Assembly (NCBI GenBank): GCA_963924555.1
Contig: OZ004598.1
Span: 2,504,501-2,568,500 of the forward strand
Direction of reading: 5' to 3'
DNA from: Crambe crambe
Taxonomy: Eukaryota; Porifera; Demospongiae; Poecilosclerida; Crambeidae
DNA length: 64,000 bases
The first letter of the stretch is position 1, and the number at the start of each line of letters is the position of its first letter. Under the pieces are notes generated by a model that was not told where the DNA came from, did not search any database, and saw nothing but the letters and a program-made list of their open reading frames with translations. The position numbers and the translations under genes are program-made. This document shows, one piece after another, positions 23,201 through 35,200 of this stretch.

Positions 23201-26200
23201 CTGTGGACCGTGCACAGAGATCCACTATGACAGGATTGGGAACAGGGAGGTGCCTGAACTGGTCAACATTGGCGATCCTGATGTCCTGGAACTCTGGAAC
23301 TTGGTCTTCACTCAGTACAACAAGTAATGAAAAAGAACCTTCTTAATAATTAGTATCCAAAGTTTTCCCAATGATGAAATTGTCCCAAAATTCTGTCATG
23401 TGTTCTATATTTCAAGACCTAGGCCACTAGTAGTCATGAGTTATGGACAGGAAAAGTGGCCAAGAATCGACACATCTAGTATTCGATTTATACCTGGGAC
23501 TATCACGTCATAATTTTTTTGCAGAGAACCAGATGGCTCGCTGAAACTACTACCAAAACGGCATGTGGACACTGGAATGGGATTGGAACGCATCTGTTCC
23601 GTCATCCAAGGGAAGAGGAGCAATTATGACACCGACATGTTTGTCCCTTTCTTCGACTCCATCCAAAAGGCAAGTAAAAGTAAGTGTTGGTCAATGTTTT
23701 CATCAGTACATGTATATTTAAGTGTTATATCCACCTTATCCCTTGATCATTCACTAAAACTGCTATAACTTTCTCGATTCTTAGAGTATCCACTCTCTCT
23801 GCTGGTATTTTAAGAGTTATAGTGAATGATCAAGGCAAGGTGAATTTTAGTTTCTCACCAAGCATCACAATGACTCCATTTTTCATAATGTTCCAGGCGA
23901 CAGGTGTGCGTCCGTACACAGGGAAGGTGGGGGAAGAGGACGTAGACGGGGTGGACATGGCGTATCGTGTGGTTGCAGACCACATCCGTACTCTCACTGT
24001 GGCCATCACTGATGGAGGGAGACCAAACAACACTGGAAGAGGGTGAGTGAGTAAAAGAAAAATCAAGATGATGAATAACATACAAGTATTAGTTTTTATG
24101 TCAGCAGGTTTTGCTATAATTATTGCCATGTCATGTGATATGTCATGTGGTATCTCATACCTCTATGAGTTAGTACAATTTTTATTATTATTATTTTTGT
24201 TTTTTGTTCGTTTGTTCAAGTGGAACTGCATACCAAGTAGAAAAATGATATACCGTTTTAGAACCATGCCGCACAATGGGCGGGGTTTCCAAATAGAGTC
24301 AAAGAGAAGCTATGAAGCTGCCAACTAAACCCTAGGGAAGAGCAACAAGGTATTGAAAGTAGCATAGATAGCTTAGTTAATTTATACTTGCAAGTGTATA
24401 AGCTGGGAAAGCTTAAAGCCTACCTTAGTTTTTGGTGATTTTCTGCACGACTCTGTTGTTGGGTTCTCCATGCACGAAGCTGGCTGGTTAGCTTCAGTTC
24501 TACCTTTCTAAGCTCTAAACTCTGCTGGCCGGAAATGGCCAACTGAGAAGTCCAAGAATGTGATGCTTTTCACTGCATGAATTATTGATAGCACGCCACC
24601 CCTGTTTAGTAGCCTCTGGAATTGTAGCCTCCCTCTCCAGCGGAATGAAGTAATTAGTAGCCACAGCGTCTGATTGTGGGAATAAGCTGAAAAAACAAAT
24701 GGGTGTGGCATTGTGATAGCTGCCTGGGTACATGATGTTCAAGTGGGTGGGATAACTGGGCATTAATTGGAACTCGTTATCATAACCACACATGCACAGC
24801 TGCAAGTGTTTTAATGATGGCTAGCAGTAGTAGCTTTGTCTTTGACAGTCCGGCATCTAGATCTGCCAAGTGCAGCAAAGGAGAAAAAAGAGCCTTCAAT
24901 GCTTCCTGGCTTCAGAAGTGGAACTAACAGCATGACGAAAACCACTCACTTCATCCTTCATACACAGAAGACTTGGCTGTTTTCCTGCAAATATGATAAC
25001 GCTTATCCTGTAGCACTTCCACGGCCAATTACAGGTCACCTGGGTTTGATTGCCTGAAGTACAATAGCACACTTTCTTCTGTCCTTTCTTTGCTTTCAAC
25101 ATTCTGTTTACTGAGTTCATCCATCCCCATTGAATCCCCAGAGCGAAGGCTGAGGGTTGGGTGCCATTTCATGAATTTGTTGTTTTTTTTTTTATAAGCC
25201 ACCAGGTTCCTCATATTCCCCCCATTTTCTTGAGGGCATCTTTCGTATTTTCCTGTTTTAGGCGGTCCAGGGATGCTGGCAAGTGGACGACTTTCAGGTC
25301 CTCCACGGGGATGTCATGCTCTTCCAATAGATATCTCATAATTATATGCATTTCCAACTTGTATATGGTGGTCTTGCCATCAATGCTCTTCTAAAAGTAA
25401 GCATTTCCAGCTTGTATAAGGTGGTCTTTGCCATTGATGCTCTTCTAAAAGATGTCTCATGTAGGCATTTCCAACTTGCATATGATGGTCTTTCCATCGA
25501 TGCTCTTCTAAAGATGTCTCATGTATGCATTTGTAGCTTGTATAATTACAGAATGGCTCAGACCATGCAGTGGTTGCCAGCTATTCTGGATTATAAGAAG
25601 AAGGGTGAAGTCGAACATATCAACGTGTTTAGCCTAGCTTCCTAGCTCAATCAGCTAGTTTGTAGTACTAGTGATAGGAAATGGCCTCTGCACATGCGCA
25701 AAGGCCACGTGTTTCCTGTCTATAAAAGTTCAGCATTTCCTATTTCCATTCAGTCTTCTTTTAGTGAGTCAGTAATACAATTGGGTGGCTGATGGGTGGG
25801 ACGTTGATATGTTCGACTTCACCCTTCTTCTTATAATCCAGAATAGCTGGCAACCACTGCGTGGTCTGAGCCATTCTGTAATTATAATTCAGAAGGGCTC
25901 AGTCTCCCATATCAACGTGATGTTTGTAGCTACTATTGTTTCCCTTATCCAGAAAGCACCGCTTTCCCAAAGGATTGGTCCCTGGTAGGCTTATAGTAAA
26001 AATTTTGGAACACAGTCTCATTACTCCAGTCAGCTGCTTTTAGGATATCCTCTGTTGTGATACCTGCCATTGCAGCTGCGGAAGTAGATGCTCCCCGTAC
26101 AGAGTGGGCCTTGAATATCTCCGTATTCACTCCTGCTTTCCCCAAAAGGTTCTTAATCCATCTGGCAATTGTTGATGAGGTCACTGGTTTATGTGGTTTG

Positions 26201-29200
26201 ATGGTTGCTAAGAAAAGTTTTACACTATCACCCCTCTTATCTGTTGTTCTTTTTTCATAGTTTTTAAGTGCCTTCACCGGACAGAGTCTGGGGTTATGTG
26301 GGAAGGCCGGAAAGAAAAAGTCTGCTACAGGTTTCTGCGCTCTTGACTGCTTGGTCAGGGCACTAGGTGTGAATACCACTCCCTCTGGAGTGTAATTCCT
26401 AAATCGTATGTCCAAGTTTACTAGGTCTGCTGACCTAGAAGCCAATAACATAACTGTCTTTGCTATTAGGTCTGACAATGATAGTTTGTCATTCTCCCCT
26501 AAGTCATTAATGTATGACGTCACCTGATCTACCCTCCAAGTATATGAATACCTGGGTTGTGGTGGTCGCTGATGGTAGGCACCCTTTAGCAATCTAGTTA
26601 CCAGGGGATGTTGGCCTACTTCGTAGCCATCTGATTTATCATGCACCGATGATATTGCTGACCTATATGCATTCAGGGATCTGTACTGATAACCTTTCTT
26701 GAATAGATCTGCCAGGAAGTTAACAACTTCCCCTATAGGTCCTGAAACGGGATCTGAATTCCTTTTGTTACACCAGCTGAGCCACTTTCTGAAGAGTGAG
26801 TCGTAGCTCTTGGATGACTTCTCTCTCCATGATGCAAGGAGAAGCTCTGAAGCTTCTTCTGAAAGTTGGCACTCTCGGTATCTTCCCCTGAGATAGTCCA
26901 CACGGCTAGCTGGGGTATCACGTCTGGCATCGCTTCTGGGTGTGACGGTTGAATCAGATTCTCCCTCCGGGGAATCAGCCTTGGGATGTCTGTCAGCATC
27001 TCCAGCAATGTTGGGTACCATACTTGTGAGCTCCAGACTGGTGTGACTATCACCAGTCTGGCTTTTTGGTGTCTTGTCTGTGCCAGCACCCTGCCTATCA
27101 AGTTCCATGGTGGATTGGCATACCCTTTCCATTGAGACCAGTCCATTGTGAATGCATCCTGCGCAATCACTCCTGGATCTGGTCTCCAACTGACATAATC
27201 TTGTAGCTGTGATGTCAGTCTCGAGGCAAATAGGTCCACTTCCAGTGGGCCTAGCTCCTGGTTGATCATCCTGAAGACTTGGGGGCACAACTTCCAGTCT
27301 GTTCTGTCCACCATATTCCGGGACTCTGCATCTGCTATGGTATTTGCTATACCTGGGAGATGTTGTGCTTTTAGAGATATATCTCTCTCCATGCACCACA
27401 GCCAAAGATCTTTTGTGAGCTGGTTCAGACGTGGAGATACTGTTCCTCCTAGCCTGTTTATGTATGCTATTGCAGTGGTGTTGTCCATCTTCAGTAGTTT
27501 GGTGATGCTTCTCTTGTCTCTGGTGAAGCATTTCACTGCCAGGGAGACTGCCAAGAGTTCTAGGCAGTTTATGTGGAGGCTCTGCTCCTCTCTCGACCAG
27601 GGCCCTCCTGTTGTGACTCCCTCGCACATCGCTCCCCATCCCCGTAGGGAGGCATCTGTTTCCAAAGTCAGTTGGGGTTTCTGGGATATGAGGCTCCTCC
27701 CATTCCAGTTGGTAAGGTGTGTCAACCACCATTGGAGCTCTTCCCTGGCTTGTGTGGTAAGGGTCGTTTTTCCACTGTAGTTCTGGCCGTTCTGACTCAA
27801 GATTGTTTGTAGATTCTCTTGTAGGTGCCTGTAAAATAGCGGCGCTATTGCGATCGCCTGAGTCGTGGAGTTCAGCTTCCCCAGGAATCTGGATAGTTCC
27901 AGCACTGAGACTGTCTCTGCTGATCTCAGCTTCTTGATATCTGCTCTGATACTCCGTATCTTTTGTCCTGGGAGTCTCAGCTCCATCTGCTGAGAATCTA
28001 CTGTGAAGCCCAGGAAGTCTATCATCTGGGTTGGTTTTAGTTGGGATTTTGGGTAGTTGATCACAAATCCCAGGTTCTCCAGTAGGTATAAGAGGGCTGC
28101 TGTCTGATCCCTTACCTGTGACTCTGTCTCTGCTATTATCAGTATGTTGTCTATGTATATGATAAGACGAATGCCCATGTTCCTTAGGATCGCCACCACT
28201 GCCCTGGTTATCTTGGTAAAGACCCAGGGAGCACATGACAGACCAAAAGGTAGGCAGTTGAACTGATATGTCTTGTTTCTCCATCTGAAGCGGAGAAATT
28301 TCCTGTCCTCTGGACATGTTGGTACTGAGAAATATGCATCTTTTAGGTCTACTTTCGTCATCCAGTCCCCTTGTTTCATGATGTCTTTCAATACTAGAAT
28401 TCCCTCCATCTTGAAATGGTGGGGTTGAACAAAGCTGTTTAGGAATTTCAGATTGATTACCGGTCTCTGACCACCGTCTTTTTTGGGGACTAGGAAGAGG
28501 TTTGAATGGAACCCATCCTCCGGATGTCTGTGTACTATTTCCACTGCCCCCTTTCTTGTCATCTTTTGAACCTCTTCGTTCAGACATATCTCCTCTTCTG
28601 AGGAAAATCTGTTGCTAAAGGGCTTATTATATTGGTGTGGTCTTCCACACCAGTCAATTCTGTACCCGTTTATGGCCTGTATCACCCACTGATCCTTGGT
28701 TATGATATGCCAGTTAGTATTAAATAACCTGAGTCTGCCTGCAAAAGGGAGCTCTTTTCTCAGTATTCTGTCCTGCTATATCCACTACACCGAGTGATTT
28801 TAGCTTTCCCACTGAGTTCCAATCAGAACAGTAATTTTGGGAAAATATAATGGGGTATACAAGAGGAAGGGATTCAAATACACAATGATTACTTATCACA
28901 GATAAGTTATTGGGGTCAGTTTCTGTGGTAGGTTCTTCTACTGCTGCTGCTTCTTTTGGAAGGTCCCCTTCCCTTTGAAGTTCTGATAGCTCCCATCGTT
29001 CTTGTATGGGTGATGCCTTCCCCCTCTTGTGGTGAGGTTCCCCATTTGAAATTGTTGTATTGGGGTGGATAACCTCCTCCTTTTCGCTGGCGGCTGGCCT
29101 GACGAAAATTTTGGCTTCCACTCCGTGATGCCTTGTCAAGGCAGCGTAGTTGCTCTTCATGCTCTTTTGCCTCCTTGCAGAACTTTTCTCCGAAAAGTGA

Positions 29201-32200
29201 GGGGGCTGCTTTTTCATAGATGCTGTCTCTCTCCGCGAGATCTGCAATTTTTGGATTCATATCCATGATAGCTGCCTTCCTCCTGTCCCGGGACAGCTGT
29301 GCAGAGGCATTGCCAATGAATTGCAATGCCATTCTTGCTGCTTCAGCAGCTGTTTTGGAAGTGAGTTCCTCCTTTTCTGCCCCTTCCACAATGGCTGTGA
29401 GGGGGCCCACAGCATCAAGGATGAAAGCCTGGATCCTTCCCAGGTCTTTGTCTGTTTTGGCAGTCTTAGAAGAGATTCGGTCCTTAATGACCTTATCCAG
29501 TTTTGGGACTCGGGTTGGAGCAGACTTGGGTACACCGTACCTTTCTCTCCACTTCTTCCTCGTGGGGTTGCTCACGCACTGCGTGAAGGTATCCTGAAGG
29601 AATTTCTTGGTGTTCTCCGACACCGTTATAACTTTCACCCCGGCTTCTTCTTCATCCTCCTCGTCCCACGGGAGGGGCGCCTCGTAGTCCATCCTCTCGT
29701 TCAGTGAGCGGTCGGCCCAGGACCTGTGGTCATTTGATCCGTCGTCGTCACCCCAAGGTGTTGAATGAGGTGTCGACATGTTGGTATGGCCACGTGGAGT
29801 TGGGATAGCAGCCGCAGTAGGTGGCCTAGCATCTTCGTTAGGGATCTCCGATCCTTCGTTCCTGCTTTCCAGGGTCTCTAATCTCTCCGAGATAGAGCTA
29901 AACTTCTTGGAGACATCGTCTGCCAGGGCCGATATGGCTTCCATGATGCCTGCGGTTGAGTTAGCGTGGTAACCCTCGATCTCAGTGCCGTATTCGGCTT
30001 GGTGACTGTTCTCTGCTTGGTAAGACATCTTGACAATTCGATCGAGAGTAGACTGAGTTTGAGATCTATCAAAATGCACTTGCAAACTAGCGAGCTAGAA
30101 AGAAGACTGAATGGAAATAGGAAATGCTGAACTTTTATAGACAGGAAACACGTGGCCTTTGCGCATGCTCAGAGGCCATTTCCTATCATTAGTACTACAA
30201 ACTAGCTGATTGAGCTAGGAAGCTAGGCTAAACACGTTGATATGGGAGACTGAGCCCTTCTGAATTATAATTGCCATCATTCTTAGGAGGGACTCCCAGT
30301 GTAGCAGGCTTTAATGGAGCACAGTAAAAGTCATCATCTTTGCCACCATGGTTCTGCAGATGAGTTCAACTAGACACTTACAGCCTCCTGTTCTCTTCGT
30401 TGTGCCTCCTCTTTCTCTTTGCATGCTTCCTGTTCCCTTCATTGTGCCTCCTCTTTCTCTTTGCATGCCTCCTGTTCCCTTCGTTGTACCTCTTCTTTCT
30501 CTCTGCATACCTCCTGTTCTCTTGATTGTGCCTCTGCTTTATATTTTGATATCTTGGATTGAGACAAATCTAAGTAGTCCTTTTGTGTCATAATCAGCTT
30601 GCCATGAACTTCCCTCTCAGTAAGTGTGCATGACCAACTTGATGGGGCAACTGGTTTATATGTACGTAGTTACCAAATCAATTTCAGGTGTCGCAATTGC
30701 CTCAGATTACACTGTTTTTCTGTTTCTGAATGGAAAAACCAACAAATAGGCTTTGGTTCTTGAAATGACAAGAGCAATTTGCACATACATCTCAGGGGTA
30801 TGGCTGGCAATATAGTAACCCACTGTTTTGGGCTACTGCATCCATTGATATGGTTTTATCAGATTTCACTTCAATACTTAATAGCCGTGGACTAGGTTTA
30901 GTTCCATGAATGACTTTGCCACTGAGCCTATCCGAGCGAGGGAGGCACACCATAAAGATCTGCAGCAGCTCTATTCTGAGAGAGCCCATCCTTAAGAACA
31001 CTATCTATAGCTGACTTCATCTGAAGGTCAGACCACTGCTTTCTAAAGGCTGGACGGGTAGTCAAAACAATGTACTACATCGTGTTCAAACTTTAACGGG
31101 AGATTCAAACTGTGAAATAGTTTTACCATGCAGCCTGAAATCCACCCTTCACTCCTGGCCCTCTAATTCTAGGGCTAGGGCTATGTAGCTCATAGGAATC
31201 ATGAGGGGTCAAAATTATCCATTCTTGCTACTTATACAATAATTGAGCACTTTCTATTCAGGGATTCATGCATTGCTCAGGGATGGCAGGCAAAGGTGTG
31301 CCATCACAGATACAGCATGACAAACAAAAGTCTGAGTGTCGCTCCACTCGCTTCGCCACAATGAGGTTAGGTTACTGAGAGTCAAGAGCACCCAATACAA
31401 GGAACAATTTTTTATGAGTGTCTGAATCGGAGGTGGCAAACCCATACCAGATGGCTGGTGCTTGGGTATTACTTCTGGTACTAGCCAGTTTCATGTCGTT
31501 GTCAAACTGGTCTTCAGGATAGCCTCTTTCCTCTGGACTCAAATAGACATACACTGGAATTAGGTTATCATCACCAGCCAATAGTTTGTAGAAGTTAATG
31601 ACAGAAAGATTGTTAGGGTTGTTCTTCTTAGACACTGATTTCAAAATTGATGTTCCTTTTGACTTATGAGCAGTATACAGAGAAAGTGACACCTGAATCA
31701 AGTATATATATACTTGCCAGACCAGAGTACTCCATCAACGGACTGGTGGCCAGACTGCAGATGGTACATGGTGCCTTTGACGATACGAGGTGGAGACCAC
31801 AATAACATAAGGTTCAAAGTACATCAATTGCGCATGCTGCCGGAACTATTTACTGCAATGCTAATGGTCCGGTTGCCGGACAAAGAGAATTATTACTTTT
31901 TTTAAAATATTCAACGGCTCTCATCAGTGCGTCTTCAGCTCTGTACATTGTGATACTCTCTGCGATTCAAAATGAGGTCAAACTCCATTCTTGTAAAGTG
32001 GGTGGCTTTCTGACTCTTGTAATCCACTAAAAATCCAGTGACAGCAACTTTTTTTTTTGCATACATAGCCTTGTTCTGCAGCTTTAAGTAAGCAGATAGA
32101 TGCAGTTTTTATTATGTTTGCTTTAAGCTGACACAGATTCCTACTAAGATTTTCAACATAGCCTTGTTCTGCTGCTTTAAGTAAGCAGATAGATGCAGTT

Positions 32201-35200
32201 TTTGTTATGTTTGCTTTAAGCTGATGCAGATTCCTACTAAGATTTTCATTGTCGTCTAGCTTACAATCTCCTGCATTGGCTTCATCATTGGAGTGCGGTT
32301 TACAGCAGCCTCTCATGCATCCCGATGGAAGAAATAAAAATTTTCCATCGACTGGTAATACAATGAAATATTCTTATGACCTTTGCACCTTTCTATTTCC
32401 TTCTATGATAAAATCATTAAACTCACGTATTCTTTTCAACTGTGAGAGAAGTGTAGTCTTCAGATTGAAAGAAAAGCAGCAGACAAAAACTTCTTCAGCT
32501 GCTTTGCCATTGCAACATGGAAACACCAGAAGCTACTTTCTTGCTGACATGCAGTGGTTCAGCTGGCCACCATGACTAGCTTATCCCATCCCGTCTCATC
32601 GTATCTTTGAGCCTGTTGGGCAAGTTTTAGGTATTCAGCCTGAGCCATCATCTCGCTTTACCATTATCTATGGCCTTACCGACTCTGCATTGTGAATTCA
32701 GTGTCTCTGAGACAAAGCCTGTTCCCAGCACTATATCCTCCAAGTCGTTTAAGTCACAGCCAATAATCTTAAGCTTAGAGTTAATGTTGTCACTGGTTAG
32801 CTCAATAAGAGATTCCACAGTAGCCTGATTTTTCCTCCTAAATTGGGCAGCCCTGAGTGCATACACAAGCCATAAACAAACCCCTACCACTGATATCAAT
32901 GGCAGACATACTACTCACTCACCTCCCAGTGGCATGGCCTGTGCCAGATGCAACTTTTAATATCTTTGTGCGTGGCAAAGTGTCGTCTTGAGAGACCCGT
33001 TTTCTCTTTCTTTTTTCATTCCAATAGTCCCTCTCTGGTGTCCCATGAACATATGTGCAGGACTCTCCTCTGCACATTCTAGAGTTACAGTAGCCGCCAA
33101 AATGCACTTCACCAATATATCACTAAAAAATATCCTTTTTTGAAGTCTTTCCTGGTCCATAGCGAGTTGGTTTTTCAAGTGTAGTCTTCAGATTGAAGGG
33201 AAAACAGCATATGTGATTATGGATGTGATCCTAATGTTAAAAGGTACTCCCCAACATGTGAGAAGGGTGACCTCAGCCTGGTTCAAACCCTTTTAAGTCG
33301 TGGTGTTTTGAATAACCCAGATGAACTTTGGGTCTTATGATAGCAGTGAAGTATAAAAACTATGAAATAATGAGAGAAAAAAACTTCTTCCTCTGCTTTG
33401 CCAGTGCCCTGGTTTGTTGGGCTGCCCTTTGAACCTTCTGATTGCAGTGATGCCTGCTTCCAAAGCCACTGCCAGGAAACTCCTGTCGAGAAAAATTGCT
33501 TTGGAGACCTGAAAAAAAATGAAATTGTACATTCATTGTGTAGATATTCTTATATTCCAGGTTTTATATGTTGAAGAGAAACATAAATGTGGTCTTTCCT
33601 GGCCCATTTTTGAAAGGCTCTTCATTCGTGTACCATAAGAAAGAAATTAAAGTTGTTGTAAATCGCACTCGCTGAACTTCCAATAATCCTCACCCAAGGT
33701 CAGGCAACCATCCTGCAGAATACTATTGTTTAAATTCTTCCTTGGCGTAGATTGGCGGGATTTGGATGGACTGGGTATGGCTCTTTTAAACACTATTGGA
33801 CAGCCGTTGATTGTGTCCAACAGCTCTTCAGTCAGAGTGCTCAGCAACACCATCTCCAGGTTGCTGGCAGTAGGGCTGGGATACCTACCACCCTTTTTGG
33901 TTTGGTACTTCTTTTGGTAATCCCCATCTGATAGTTTCTTACCTTTTGAAATCTTTCCTGGTCCATAGCGAGTTGCAGGTGGCCTTTTTGGGATTGGAGA
34001 CACATAGATACTAAAATAAGCTTCGGCATATATCACCAAAAAAAAGTATCTGATAATTTCTTACCTTTTGATATCTTTCTTGGTCCATAGTTGTTTTTCA
34101 GAAAATAGTGGATAAAAAAACTTCTTCAGCTGCTTAGGGTTAGATTACTTACTTGAATAAATGGAGATATCTTCTCCAGGTGCCAAGCACCTAGGCAGCC
34201 TTTTCGGATTAGAGCTGAGTCTATGCACATAGATACTAAAATAAGCTTAGGCATATATCACTATGGGGACCATCTGATAGTTTCTTACCTTTTCGAAATC
34301 TTTCCTGGTCCATAGCGAGTTGCTGGTGGCCTTTTTGGATTGGAGACACATAGAAAATAAGCTTAGACGTATATCACCAAAAAAGTCTCTTATAATTTCT
34401 TACCTTTTGAAATCTTTCCTGGTCCATAGCGAGTTGCAGGTGGCCTTTTGGAGATTGGAGACACATAGATACCAAATAAGCTAAGTATCTGATAATTTCT
34501 TACCTTTTGAAATCTTTCTTGGTCCATAGTTGTCTTTCAGAAAACAGTGGACAAAAAAGACTTCTTCAGTTGCTTACAAATGTAGGGTTGGATGTCAGAG
34601 TGCAAGAGCTGCCTCATCATCCTTACCCAGTGCAGAAAGATGACCTGGTGTAGGGTTTGTGTAAGGGGGTGAAGCTAGACATTTACTTTTCTGGATTTCC
34701 ATCCCTCAGTAGACGTACCATTTAGATTCCGTTCTGGAACTGTATTGGACATTACTGCTTTAAAGCCGCACCAATCAGTTAGGGGATTTCTTGTAGTGGA
34801 TATTCGGGTATGCCATAGAAAATATGGCGCAATATGTTCAGCTAGATTAAAGACGGACATAAACGTTTGCTTCCCTGCTCCATTTTTGAATAGCTCTTCA
34901 CTTTACTATCTTGAATAAATGGAAATATCTTCTCCAGGTGCCAAGCACCTATCAAGAGTGGGAAAGTATGGAATGAGGGTGCTCTCTTCATCTATACTGA
35001 CAAGATATGACCTGCACATCACTAAATTGTCAGCTGTGGTTCTTTCCATGCCTATGTTTTGGATGTGAAATCTAAATTTGGCTGCTGTAAGAATGTTCAT
35101 CTCATCCTTTCAACTCACAGAGGTGCAAGGTTTGCTCATGAAATCCATGACAGTCGAAAACTCGTGCATTTGCATATCTTGGATTAGCTCTTTGTACTCT

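Larger units (their letters stand above)
25541..30272 (-). mobile_element. DIRS-type tyrosine-recombinase retrotransposon (about 4.73 kb)
   Basis: Three overlapping long frames on the minus strand: gag-like (30.03-28.92 kb), RT/RNase H/methylase-like (28.78-26.73 kb) and tyrosine recombinase (27.0-25.95 kb). Flanks are inverted terminal repeats (25617-25757 and 30101-30243, two or three mismatches in about 140 bp). An internal complementary region (25797-25917) pairs with both outer ends. This ITR + ICR layout, with recombinase instead of integrase, is the DIRS1 pattern; such elements integrate through a circular intermediate and make no target duplication, and I see none. The near-identical ITRs imply a young insertion. 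Edges are set where similarity to the ICR stops (TATAATTACAG and CTGAATTATAATT). Confidence 0.93.
30546..34660 (-). other. Decayed repeat-rich coding region in AARS intron 7
   Basis: Minus-strand frames look gene-derived but are broken. 31701-31372 reads [37 protein letters not shown] and [17 protein letters not shown]. 32899-32648 has a hydrophobic start and a helical end. I recognise no family. It contains the tandem coding duplication at 32064-32250 and the exon-like array at 33600-34600 listed separately. No intact gene. Confidence 0.4.

Noticed and set aside
25945-28587. 880-codon frame as a single protein
   Set aside because: Only the C-terminal third is the recombinase; the first half is the alternate frame of the RT gene and has the Arg/Ser/Gln-rich look of a shadow.
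30348-30593. Plus-strand Pro/Leu repeat protein
   Set aside because: Complement of the coiled-coil repeat [14 protein letters not shown], whose heptad pattern on the minus strand is the more credible reading.
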